This document shows, piece by piece, positions 54,201 through 61,037 of a stretch of 64,000 nt of DNA. The first letter of the stretch is position 1; every line of letters begins with the position of its first letter. The stretch is taken from contig JAIETG010000008.1 of assembly GCA_019745395.1 (NCBI GenBank), positions 62,001 to 126,000 of the forward strand, given 5' to 3'. The stretch comes from Rhabdochlamydiaceae bacterium. GTDB lineage: Bacteria; Chlamydiota; Chlamydiia; Chlamydiales; Rhabdochlamydiaceae. The notes under the pieces were generated by a model that worked only from the letters and a program-made list of their open reading frames with translations, did no database searches and was not told the origin of the DNA. The position numbers and the translations under genes were made by a program.

Positions 54201-55561
54201 GGTTTCAAAGCCTTACGGTCGCAACTACAGGGACGGGAGAGATAACTTTAGGCAGTATCGGAAGCGATACAGCTTTAGGTCAAGTAATCGTAACTACAGG
54301 ATCTGAAACTTCTATCCATAGCATTAACACTACAGATATCATTACGATTACAACGCCGATAGTTCTTTTAGATTCTGCTACGCTTACTACAACTAATGCC
54401 ATGATTACTTTAGGCTCGATTAATGCAGCTACTACAGGTGGTCAATCTCTTTCCGTCAATGCAGGATCTGCCCAAGTATTGCTGCAAGGAGATATAGGAA
54501 CCACTACATCACCCAGCAGTTTGGATATAACGGGCAGTCTCATGCTATTTGATAATGCATCGGTGTTTACTGAAGGATCTCAGCAGTATAATGGATCTAT
54601 TGAGATCTCTGAAGACATAGTCTTTCAATCCAAGGGGAATATCACGTTTAACGGCATGTTAGATCCAGTTTCTGGAGCTCCGAATCTTTCCCTTTATCTA
54701 GGAGGAGGAACATTAATTTTTGCAGACTCTGTGGGAGATGCTCCTTTTGGTGATATCACAGTCTATAATGCAGGTGGATTTGTAGCGCACAAGATCTTTG
54801 CAAATACATTAACTGTATCAGGAGGGCTTCCAGTCATTTATCTAGAAGATGATATTGTTCTTTCCGGAAAAGGGGGCATTAGGCTCGATGGAGGCCCCAT
54901 TTTTTTAGGAGGGACTATTGATGCTCAGTTTATTTTCCATAGAGCAAAAGGTAATATAAGTAATATTGGATCTCCATTGCCTATTACAAATACTGGAGAT
55001 AATTTTTTAAATTTAAGTTATTTCAATGCGATTAAAGGGGTAGTGGGGTCTCAGGAAAGCCCCATAGAGCTGAATACAGAACATTTGTTATTCGTAGGAG
55101 CAAATCCCCGTGCTGACTTTATCGGAAGCCCTATGCATGATATTGTGCGTTTGGCCCATTTTAACACTCCTTGCATTGTGACATTTAATGGTGTGACTAT
55201 AGTCAATTGCAATCAGACTTCTTTTGATATTCACGACTTTTTCAATACTCTTCCTAAAGATCTTTTTTATGTCCCAGGAATCTACTCCTCTTGGGATAAC
55301 CTTTCTAACTTAGGATATCTAGAACAAGAGCCGGCAGATTTAGGTTTTTCTCCTAGAAAGAGAACTCTTTTTTATTCGATTGGTCCTGCGGAGAAAAAAG
55401 CTCTCATTTCGCAAGTTTTTTCTGGATATATGAGAATCCGACAAGTAAATGAAGAACTATCCTCTGGAAAAGATCTCATCCCAGAATTTGTTCCTTGGGA
55501 ATTTTCTATGGATTTTTCTGAGGGATCTCTTTTCTTAGATCTCCTTCCTATCTCTGAATGA
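48257..55561 (+). CDS. A4: giant TPS-domain exported protein
   Basis: 2434 residues from a TTG at 48257. The frame extends to a GTG at 48200, but the TTG lines up with the A3 start, follows AGAGAAGAGAAA, and puts the signal peptide at the very N-terminus. TPS domain as in A3, WLLDP near residue 418, then a short Cys insert (TTCSGFGACSSGSNC). Eight Trp-Pro repeats are visible. An 8-G tract lies at 53146-53153. The end has the A-type cap LPKDLFYVPGIYSSW, PAEKKALISQVF, and a last segment with WEFSMDFSEG. It is clearly a duplicate of A3 with a different central body. The 132-bp gap before it contains no clear terminator or promoter. Confidence 0.9.
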   Translation: MFITKNTYLRIFYSLISFSASAGFGMPTNPEIYSGTAEVQHIDPHTMQIKSSDQAILHYKDFSVGKTEKVRFIQNSSKSCVLNRITGENPSQILGSLESNGKVFLVNPNGIYFGPNSKVDVGSLIASTLDIADQDFLQQKYKFTLSQGKSSSIVNEGLLSSAEGSIVLLAPEIRNLGHVQAKAGTVLLASGEHITLDFTGDGLIQFSVEGSLKDALIEHAGDIQGAIVSMKLPMAKKAITEIVNMDGAQEAEVFIEENGVIKFAQASSTQAKSVQVEGSQISVQGSIDATNTQDIGGKVHLFGKDILLQGALIDSSGLLGGGEVLIGGEFQGKGTTAYASKVLMDANSEIRANSIEEGNGGLVVLWSQDQTLFDGKIFADGGAFNGNGGLVETSSRDALGISTGSVSTHASQGKGGEWLLDPTVVSIVSSGSTTCSGFGACSSGSNCSILVTAITGASTNSLVTIQAGTTININTDISMNNSGASLMFHTCSTGTNITVSGNVYTKGGSITFDAPTVNLLVSSITIDSTMNNTFPNGNDVIFTKLVSSIPVSSYVYGGSNGAVTVGSQNGQSSVNYTGSMTVYNANSMNTGGFQTYQGDISFPSNATVTFTQGTSAIASLNGNVSVGPLASGVSGGVALTMQAGAGSLEIQGDVTGMRSIALKNASTVTLAGDLTSSGAISITPAVAITGNSTLTGSSIAFSSLVNGPGTLTLNATSISFGGAVGSSSSLSNFTLASGTITTWPSSITATGAITFTPAISINAATNLSLNSSSIAFSSTVNGSGGLTLNASSISFGGAVGSSSSLSSFTLASGTITTWPSSIAATGAITFTPAITVPTTLSLTGATIAFANTVTGGALTLNGGSITFPSAGAVNLSSFSLATGSIDTWPSSIITSGALTFTPHLVIPEGIVPNLTGFPITFSNSVEGPGGLSFQGGNITFIDLVGNVKNLSVLSVDAGSLVGWPLSISADRLIFTSPVDIDSGVVSNLTGTGSIEFSSTVDGPGGLILNGDIVFDDLVGSGTSLSSFTLGSGSITTWPSSIQAGTLSFIPTISITQDTTLTATSSDSTINSIIFSDKIEGAASLTLNGVNISFGGTVGNTSPLASFTLASGSISTWPSIMKAGTLSFTPNLNIAGSTTLTSTTATTFTGTVDGPGSLILNGGAISFSGDVGNSSELSSFSLASGSIATWPDSMTAGILSFSDVSITGSPTLISTTSTTFTGTLDGPGSVTINGNSGTVNFNRAVGASTALSSLSVTSTNSSITFAATLDGPGSVTINGNSDVVNFNGAVGKNTALTSLEINSTNSNANFARDVSAGIISITPVANFIGSSNLTGTTSIVFGNTINGPGSLTLTGGAIAFGGGIDTLSSFSLASVTGSITTWPSSIRTTGLLNLTPGVVFTSPMSLISTNGSITTSTIDGPGGLTLDAGTFFSIGSIGTLTPMGQVDLTATSLSLMSSIITSSESITVSIPTLLTADATIDSTGLGTVTGATITLDAIGANSTGVDAESLTINATSLGSGSLITLNGELGGGDKPLGAVTIQGSSATSFLDIASFISTTNIVSGAGGVITIDPQITLMGSSIMSTITGNASGAAISLQNVIGSDLQTLVLLSGTSSIDVGSLVSVGSVSLTGGAISLNGPVTAGGTVGSLSITNSGDLHIQSGDIALSGSFMQQGIGDVFLGNNITANGGPLSFESAIELNANTKLTALKDLILSSSVIGVSPVEFDLESIDESISVGQLGTSSYPLGKVALLANNTSSLGGIVTENGDIDIRPPILLTSLLTVLDTTAGTGSVIFRNTVDSADEGSSAQALQISAGASNVTFLGALGDSFPLGGVQVSSTGEVTIAGNISTTSSSASSLAGAIQINGLVTLSGDSLRHIEIDTTKAGDGAAITFTREINGNLNFTLSAGQALITFASDIGASVPLRSLKVSSASAVAIQSVTVIDAISISSHIALSQTPLTTFTSEDDGDIFLGSIDGTYEGFQSLTVATTGTGEITLGSIGSDTALGQVIVTTGSETSIHSINTTDIITITTPIVLLDSATLTTTNAMITLGSINAATTGGQSLSVNAGSAQVLLQGDIGTTTSPSSLDITGSLMLFDNASVFTEGSQQYNGSIEISEDIVFQSKGNITFNGMLDPVSGAPNLSLYLGGGTLIFADSVGDAPFGDITVYNAGGFVAHKIFANTLTVSGGLPVIYLEDDIVLSGKGGIRLDGGPIFLGGTIDAQFIFHRAKGNISNIGSPLPITNTGDNFLNLSYFNAIKGVVGSQESPIELNTEHLLFVGANPRADFIGSPMHDIVRLAHFNTPCIVTFNGVTIVNCNQTSFDIHDFFNTLPKDLFYVPGIYSSWDNLSNLGYLEQEPADLGFSPRKRTLFYSIGPAEKKALISQVFSGYMRIRQVNEELSSGKDLIPEFVPWEFSMDFSEGSLFLDLLPISE
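48324..49256 (+). repeat. 933-bp direct repeat, A4 copy (pairs with 40095-41027)
   Basis: Matches the A3 tract base for base as far as I can read, while the flanking signal-peptide codons and the sequence after 49257 differ. This pattern points to recent gene conversion or duplication followed by exchange of the body. Confidence 0.9.
53146..53153 (+). repeat. 8-G homopolymer inside A4
   Basis: Eight G encode part of LTGGAI in the open frame, in the C-terminal third of A4. Confidence 0.8.
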
Positions 55562-55666
55562 TGTTTTTATCTTGATGAAAACTTAACATTGAAATAACGT
55601 ATTCTTTACGCGAAAGGAAGTTTTAGAAAAATGGATCTTTCTCATGCAAAACAGTAAGGAGACAAC

Positions 55667-55933
55667 ATGATTAAAATAGTTGCTTATAGCTTTGCCGTTC
55701 TTTGTCTAGGATATGCTTCTTTAGAAAAGTGTAAGGAAATTGGATTTTATCCTTCTGAAAAAGCCTATAGAGAAGTAGGTCTGGTTCCCCCCGAGCTGCA
55801 AGAGGTTTTTGTCGAGGCTCCTCGTGAAGACTTTAAAAGACAGGCAGATCCTAAAAGTGGAGAGTGGGCGTGTAAAAACTGCCATGCTTGCAATCCTAAC
55901 TATAAGCTGTACTGTGGTATTTGCTGGAATTAA
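55667..55933 (+). CDS. Small membrane-anchored or exported protein with a RanBP2-type zinc finger
   Basis: 88 residues with a strong RBS, AAGGAG at 55656-55661, five bases before ATG. Residues 4-19 are hydrophobic and could be a signal peptide or anchor; no lipobox is present. The C-terminus reads W67-x-C69-x2-C72-x3-N76-x6-C83-x2-C86, which exactly fits the RanBP2 zinc-finger pattern (W-x-C-x2-4-C-x3-N-x6-C-x2-C) known mainly from eukaryotic RNA- and ubiquitin-binding proteins. An extra Cys is at 75. The middle (30-60) is acidic and Pro-containing. It lies between A4 and the SUI1-like gene on the same strand. A host-directed role is possible, but a plain zinc ribbon cannot be excluded. Confidence 0.8.
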   Translation: MIKIVAYSFAVLCLGYASLEKCKEIGFYPSEKAYREVGLVPPELQEVFVEAPREDFKRQADPKSGEWACKNCHACNPNYKLYCGICWN

Positions 55934-56024
55934 AGAGAGCTACTACTATGTGTCACCTCAATGTTTTTCTTTTGGATATTTGACCACAAATCAGTAAACT
56001 CCTTCTAAAAACAATAGGTAAAAA

Positions 56025-56297
56025 ATGCCATTTACATTTGATGGACAGTGGATTGCTTCTAATAACCCATCTAAAGGTCCTAAAAAAACTGTCAAAGTCC
56101 GTTTGATTAAGCGAAAACAAAGCGTTATTACAGCTATTTCAAACTTGGATCTAACAGAAAAAGATATGGTAGAGCTTGCTTCTAATATCAAAAAAAGCCT
56201 TGGATGTGGTGGGGCTGTCAAAGAAAATACCATAGAGCTTCAAGGTGACAAGGTAGATCTGGTAGAAAAAACCTTAAAACGTCTTGGCTTTTTATGA
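56025..56297 (+). CDS. SUI1/eIF1-like translation factor (YciH family)
   Basis: 90 residues, cytosolic. Family hallmarks are KVRLIKRKQSVITAISNLDL at 24-43, the basic loop and start of the alpha-beta fold, and LGCGGAVKEN...IELQGDK at 59-75. eIF1/SUI1 checks start-codon choice in eukaryotes and archaea; the bacterial YciH members are thought to affect initiation fidelity, with no firm role in chlamydiae. Length and motifs are complete. The ATG at 56025 is preceded only by a weak AGG. It follows the zinc-finger gene by 91 bp in the same direction. Confidence 0.92.
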   Translation: MPFTFDGQWIASNNPSKGPKKTVKVRLIKRKQSVITAISNLDLTEKDMVELASNIKKSLGCGGAVKENTIELQGDKVDLVEKTLKRLGFL

Positions 56298-56313
56298 TTA
56301 TTGATTGTACGGC

Positions 56314-56328
56314 AATACCATAGGTATT
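56314..56328. other. Short palindrome downstream of the SUI1-like gene
   Basis: AATACC-ATA-GGTATT, 6-bp arms, 16 bp after the stop codon and followed by AAAAAG rather than a T-run. It is probably too short to be a terminator. Confidence 0.4.
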
Positions 56329-56410
56329 AAAAAGTTCGTATTCAGCACTTTAAGCGATAGTACAATAGCGTTTTTCTGGGTTTGCTTTGTTTTGTATTGG
56401 TTTTATTGCA

Positions 56411-56435
56411 TCCTTTCCTTGTTGTAAGGAAAGGA
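56411..56435. other. Perfect 10-bp hairpin before the ATPase pseudogene
   Basis: TCCTTTCCTT at 56411-56420 and AAGGAAAGGA at 56426-56435 flank a 5-nt loop GTTGT. In the transcript the right arm offers a purine-rich AAGGAAAGGA just before the possible TTG start at 56437, so folding could hide a ribosome-binding site. No T-run follows, so an intrinsic terminator is unlikely. Confidence 0.6.
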
Positions 56436-56436
56436 A

Positions 56437-57724
56437 TTGGCTTTTCTGTCCTTGGTGGTGTTTGTGGAACCGTTGTCTATTATTCAGGTTTTATTGGGGG
56501 AGTTGCACGATAAGTTAAATCTTTTGACTGATCTCGTGCTAAGAGATGCGAAATTTCCTCAGGCTCCGAGTAAAATTAAGGTGGCCATAGGAATGAGGCG
56601 CGCAGGGAAGACCTATTTCTTGTATCAAAAAATACTTCAAATGATCAAAGAAGGAATTGATAGGACAAGTATTTTATATGTGAATTTTGAAGATGATAGA
56701 TTGATTCCTATGGATTAACAAAAACTAGCTAAATTGGTAGATGCCTTTTATTCTCTCTATCCCGAAAATCACGACAAGAAATGTTATCTGTTTTTGGATG
56801 AAATTCAAAATGTAGAAGATTGGCCAATTGTAATTAGAAGATTACACGACAGCAAGAATGTGGAAATTTTTTGACAGGGTCTTCCGCTAAGCTGCTAAGT
56901 AAGGAGATTTCTACGAGTTTAAGGGGACGGTCGTTATCCGTAAAGATTTGGCCCTATAGTTTTTCTGAATTTATGAAAGCTAAGAAGATAAATATCGATT
57001 GCGGTTTGTATGATCAAAGAACCTTGGATAAATTAGGGCATTGTTTTCAACAATACTTATTGTCAGGTGGTTTCCTGAGGTAATTGAATTTGATGCTGGG
57101 GTAAGAAGGCAAACATTGCAAGAATATTTAGATGTGGTCATTTATCGGGATATTATAGAACGGTATGCTATAAAAAATCCGTCTGTTATCAAATACATGA
57201 TAAGGTCCATGATTCATAATTCGGGAAAATTATTTTCGGTGAATAAGTTTTATCAAGATGTGAAATCCCAAGGATATCAAGTAGGAAAAGACAGTTTATA
57301 TGAGTACGCTGAGCATCTGGAAGATGCCTATTTAGTTTTTTTTATGGAAGTCTACGATTCCTCCATTCGTAGGGTGCAATCTAATTCTAAAAAAATATAT
57401 TCTATCGCTCCTGGAATGATTAGAGCTTTGACTTTGGAATACGAAAAAGATCTTGGACGGGTTTTTGAAAATATAGTCTATTTAGATTTAAGGCGTCTAG
57501 GTCATGAAGTGCATTATTATCTTACTTCAGAGCGGTATGAAGTAGACTTTTTAGTAAAATCCTCCTCTGGCAAGAAAAAGCTTTTCCAGGTTGTCTGGGA
57601 AGTTTTTGATGAAAAAACTCTTGAAAGAGAAGAGAGAGCTTTGTACGCAGCCATGAAAGAACTACAGATTGAAGGGGAACTGGTTACGCTGGATTCTTAT
57701 TTGCGTAAAGGAATAAGTTTTTAA
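56437..57724 (+). pseudogene. Decayed AAA_14/DUF4143 ATPase gene
   Basis: Three reading frames together give one protein of the AAA_14 plus DUF4143 type (COG1373). The first piece has Walker A GMRRAGKTYF and ends at an in-frame TAA at 56716-56718. The same frame then carries CYLFLDEIQNVEDW (Walker B). A missing T in the run at 56868-56872 shifts to the frame with TGSSAKLLS (sensor 1). A second missing T near 57067 shifts to the frame with FPEVIEF and a complete DUF4143 end including YEVDFLV. One nonsense and two single-base losses mean it is not made as a whole, unless the errors are in the assembly. The start may be TTG 56437 or GTG 56464. Confidence 0.88.
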
Positions 57725-57807
57725 TAGTCACTAGCTCTTAGGTTTGTTCTTTTGTTAGGTTGTGTTTTTTTGATTTGTTTTAAGCTAATTTAAAAAGAGA
57801 ATGCGAG

Positions 57808-59397
57808 CTAGATCAATAAATTTTTCATCTCTTCAAAAAGACCAGAATGAGAAATCATTTCTTCTGTAGAACATCGAAATTTATAGGTCCAATTAGTAGA
57901 TAGAACGACTCCAGGGATATTGATCCTTTCTTCTTGAGGATTGGGATGGACAAGATCAGGGACTAAAGCGAGATATTCAGAAAGTAGATTGATATGAAAT
58001 AGACTGCCTGAGTGCATGCTCTTTTTTAATATATGTCTTCTTTGCTCTTGAGTTAAGCTATGGGTATAAGCAATTCCCTCTTGCTCAGCATAGTTTTTTG
58101 CTTCTTGCTCTTCCTCAATCCACCATTGGGAAAGCAAAGTGGAATCGTGAGTGGAAACGCAAGTTAAACTTAAAGGTTTATAGCTTTTAGGGTCGATGAA
58201 ATGATTCGGAGCATCTTTTTCCCAACGCATCACTTTAGTGCCACAGATCCCAAGGTTTTCCAAAACTGGCCTCGTCATAGGAGGAACCATCCCTAAGTCC
58301 TCCGCAATGGGAAGCATGTTTGAGGCCTGAATAAACGTTTGTAAAAGCTCTCTTCCAAGAGGTTCCCACAAGGAGGAATCTGCGGGAGTAAAGAAACCTT
58401 CTTTGCTTTGTTTTCCTAAAGGGATTGTCCATAGCCTAAAAAGACCGATAACGTGATCGATGCGATAGAGATCATAAAAATTTTCTGCATATTGTAATCG
58501 CTGTTTCCACCAAAAAAATCCGTCTTGTCTCATAATATCCCAACGAGGTAAGGGAAATCCCCAATACTGTCCCTCTTGGTTGTAATGATCTGGTGGCGCC
58601 CCTATCGCAAAGTTTTTGTCAAAACAGGACTGATGAAACCAAACATCTGCGCTATCCGCACTGATTAAAATCGGAATATCGCCTTTTAGGTGGATTTTTT
58701 TTTCTACAGATTTTTTCTTAACTTCTTGCATCTGTGAAAAACACAGATACTGAAGAGCTATATGAAATAAACATTGCTTTTGATGCTCCTCAAAAAGAGC
58801 TCCAAAGGAAGATTCTAGATTTTGTGTCCATTTTTGAGGCCAAGAGCTAAATAGCGTGCCTTTGTTTTTTTCTTTAAGAACTTTAAAAAGAGAGTAGGGG
58901 CGTAGCCACGGATTTTCTAAGAGAAATTGGGAAAACGCAGGGATCTCAAGGATTTCTTTTTCATGCTTTTCAAAATATAAGGAAAAAAAATCCATTTTTT
59001 GTAAAAGAACATCTTGGAAACAGACTCTAGCAGAGCGGTTTAATTTTTTTAGATTTTCTATGCGAGAAAGAAGGTCCTGATCCTCATTTAGCATTAAGAA
59101 GGGGAGTTTTTGTAGGCAAATATAGATGGGGTGTAGTGCACACGAAGAAAGAGCATTGTAGGGACTAGGATCGAGTCCACTGTCATTTAAGGGAAGTAGC
59201 TGGATGACGTCCATAGAAAGACTGGCACACCAGTCGATCAAAGGAAGGAGGTCGAAAAAATCTCCGATACCTGTGCTGTTTTCTGAATGCAGGGCGCTTA
59301 AAGGTAAGTTAATCCCTCGATGGGAAAAGAGCCCTATGCGTTGCCAAGCAGTTTCTAGAGGGGAATATAAAAAATGTTTTTCTAAAGAATCTGTCAT
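57808..59397 (-). CDS. malQ: 4-alpha-glucanotransferase (amylomaltase)
   Basis: 529 residues, cytosolic GH77 enzyme that transfers glucan chains between maltodextrins in glycogen metabolism. Motifs are SADSADVW, GAPPD...GQYWG, YRIDHVIG with the catalytic nucleophile Asp, PIAEDLG with the acid/base Glu, and STHDST with the third Asp. The ATG at 59397-59395 overlaps the TGA of the chaperone gene by 4 bp (ATGA); a longer frame upstream lies wholly inside that gene and is not needed. Being last in a type III secretion operon is odd for a sugar enzyme, but the same arrangement is known in Chlamydia. The 83 bp to the convergent pseudogene show no clear terminator. Confidence 0.96.
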   Translation of the reverse strand: MTDSLEKHFLYSPLETAWQRIGLFSHRGINLPLSALHSENSTGIGDFFDLLPLIDWCASLSMDVIQLLPLNDSGLDPSPYNALSSCALHPIYICLQKLPFLMLNEDQDLLSRIENLKKLNRSARVCFQDVLLQKMDFFSLYFEKHEKEILEIPAFSQFLLENPWLRPYSLFKVLKEKNKGTLFSSWPQKWTQNLESSFGALFEEHQKQCLFHIALQYLCFSQMQEVKKKSVEKKIHLKGDIPILISADSADVWFHQSCFDKNFAIGAPPDHYNQEGQYWGFPLPRWDIMRQDGFFWWKQRLQYAENFYDLYRIDHVIGLFRLWTIPLGKQSKEGFFTPADSSLWEPLGRELLQTFIQASNMLPIAEDLGMVPPMTRPVLENLGICGTKVMRWEKDAPNHFIDPKSYKPLSLTCVSTHDSTLLSQWWIEEEQEAKNYAEQEGIAYTHSLTQEQRRHILKKSMHSGSLFHINLLSEYLALVPDLVHPNPQEERINIPGVVLSTNWTYKFRCSTEEMISHSGLFEEMKNLLI

Positions 59398-59837
59398 GAT
59401 AACCCAAAAAAAGAAGGGGAAGGGGGGTGAGACTGGGAAATTTGAAAGATATTTCCTGTTTCGACGGCTGATTTCCATTTTTTGGCAACTTCCAGCCATT
59501 GTAAAAAACTTTGAGAGAACTCTTCAAATTGTATCTTGTCCGAGAGGTAGAGGAAATAGGTTAAACTGTTATTTTTCGAAGAATAGGCGAAAATTCCTAA
59601 ACGATCTAAAGCATCATTTGCTTTGAGTGCCTCTTTTAAAAGGTCTTCTCGAAATTTTCCAGGAGGCAATTCACAAAGAAAAGAAGCGATCAAGATACGC
59701 TCTTCAGCAGGTTCATGCTCGATCTGAACTCTCAAAGATCCGTCGATGCGTATTTTACAAAGATACCCCTTTTCTGCATGAAGAGAAGTTTCTAAAGCCT
59801 GACCAAGCTTTTGGATGTATTCTTCAAAAAAATTCAT
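59394..59837 (-). CDS. scc1: Type III secretion chaperone, CesT/Scc1-like
   Basis: 147 residues, small, without signal peptide. The N-terminal helix FFEEYIQKLGQAL and the strand-helix pattern fit class I CesT/SycE-type chaperones, which in Chlamydia (CT088) pair with Scc4 to bind CopN and control its secretion. The family is poorly conserved, so the assignment rests mainly on size, fold pattern and place between copN and malQ. Its ATG overlaps the copN stop by 4 bp, and its own stop overlaps malQ by 4 bp, so the three are translationally coupled. The last 30 residues are Ser/Pro-rich. Confidence 0.85.
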   Translation of the reverse strand: MNFFEEYIQKLGQALETSLHAEKGYLCKIRIDGSLRVQIEHEPAEERILIASFLCELPPGKFREDLLKEALKANDALDRLGIFAYSSKNNSLTYFLYLSDKIQFEEFSQSFLQWLEVAKKWKSAVETGNIFQISQSHPPSPSFFGLS

Positions 59838-61012
59838 GATTTTTCTTTGTCCCCTTTATGATCATCCTCTTCCTCATCATTTTCCTCTTCCTCTTCTATC
59901 TGCTCTTCTAAATCCTCTAGAGTTTCTAAAAAAGAAGCTAAAATATCTTGTTTGTGTTGTTCAGATCGGTAGAGTCTGGGAGAAATCTGTCTTACAGCCT
60001 CTTTCATTTGCGTGAAAATTATGATTTCGGCAAGGATCTCTGTTTCTAAGCCGAGCGCTGTTCCTATTTGCAAGACTCTATCGCTAGAAGGATATCTTTC
60101 TAAAATAAGTTTCATAAACGCTTTAGCCAGACTTTCGAAAGAAAGGCGAGAGGAAAGCATAAGTTCGTAACGATCAAAAGAACTGTAGATAAGTCCCATG
60201 CGGGATTGGAAAAATCGGTAGACCCCTAAAATAGATTGCATGGATCTAGCTTCCGTCAATAGCCTAGATAGTTCGCCTTTTTCTATCGAAGGTCCTTTAG
60301 AGCGTAGGTCACTGCCTAAAGAATGTAGGACAAAAGCGATTACAGTTTTCATCTTTTCGAACGTATATTGCGTAGCAAGTTCTGCAAAAAGCACGGAGGG
60401 CTCTCGGGGGTTTCCCGTAAGATCTCGATACAGTTCTCGAAGGCTTGTAGGGCTTCCTAGATTTTGTTTAGCAAAGGTTTGTGCATCTGTCATGATGTTT
60501 TTACCCGCTCGAATCTCCCTTCCATGCTCTTCATGAATATGCTCTTTGACACGGCGAAGATTCTTGGCAAGTTCTGGATCTGCGGTTGCGATCAAAAAAT
60601 CCAAGGCTTCATCAGCCAAAGAAAGATCGGGATAACTGTCGAAAATTTTAGCGAGCAGTTCATCAAAGGAATCATTTTTAGAGATACGGGAGCGGAGAGA
60701 TCGTAAAGAGATAGCAGCAAGTTCTGGGTTTTTTTGTTCAAACTGCTCTGCAATTTCCGAGACAGCCTCGATTTCAAAATCTAGCTCATCGCTTTTACTC
60801 GCTTTGCCAGTTTCTTCTTCTTTACCAGCTCTTTTGACCCTTTGCTCTAACCTTTCAAAGCGATTTCTCATAGCTATGGGATTGAAAGAAACTTCTAAGC
60901 TTTCTTTGAATTCTCCAGCTTCTGTGTCTTGTACAACGGCTACTTGCTGAGATAAAACTTGTTGCGCTCGGATGGTTTGTAATCGGATGTGTTCGGAGCC
61001 TGTATCTGACAT
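59834..61012 (-). CDS. copN: Type III secretion gatekeeper CopN (SctW, YopN/HrpJ family)
   Basis: 392 residues. SctW proteins plug the export gate until host contact; chlamydial CopN is also secreted and binds tubulin in Chlamydiaceae. The HrpJ-like part starts at about residue 60 after a polar N-terminus likely to hold the secretion signal and chaperone site. Helical repeats follow, including QKNPELAAISLRSL and DLSLADEALDFL. The end is unusually acidic (a run of Glu/Asp from about residue 370, finishing DKEKS). Whether tubulin binding is kept cannot be judged. It starts at ATG 61012, 25 bp after sctV, with AAAGGAA upstream. Confidence 0.92.
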   Translation of the reverse strand: MSDTGSEHIRLQTIRAQQVLSQQVAVVQDTEAGEFKESLEVSFNPIAMRNRFERLEQRVKRAGKEEETGKASKSDELDFEIEAVSEIAEQFEQKNPELAAISLRSLRSRISKNDSFDELLAKIFDSYPDLSLADEALDFLIATADPELAKNLRRVKEHIHEEHGREIRAGKNIMTDAQTFAKQNLGSPTSLRELYRDLTGNPREPSVLFAELATQYTFEKMKTVIAFVLHSLGSDLRSKGPSIEKGELSRLLTEARSMQSILGVYRFFQSRMGLIYSSFDRYELMLSSRLSFESLAKAFMKLILERYPSSDRVLQIGTALGLETEILAEIIIFTQMKEAVRQISPRLYRSEQHKQDILASFLETLEDLEEQIEEEEENDEEEDDHKGDKEKS

Positions 61013-61037
61013 GATCCCATCGTTCCTTTTTTAATGC

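Noticed and set aside
2649-55561. The giant proteins as chlamydial Pmp autotransporters
   Set aside because: Repeated GGA[ILV] and FxxN motifs are not the organising element and no C-terminal autotransporter barrel is seen. The N-terminal NRITGENPSQILG...NPNGI pattern is that of the TPS/filamentous haemagglutinin family.
55809-55997. Second frame over the zinc-finger gene as a gene
   Set aside because: It overlaps a gene with a strong ribosome-binding site and clear motif, and has no domain or start signal of its own.
56411-56435. Hairpin as intrinsic terminator of the SUI1-like gene
   Set aside because: No T-run follows on the plus strand and the stem is more than 110 bp from the stop codon.
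59398-59499. Longer malQ start giving 34 extra residues
   Set aside because: The extra part lies inside the chaperone gene, has no likeness to GH77 enzymes, and the ATGA overlap at 59394-59397 gives a normal-length protein.
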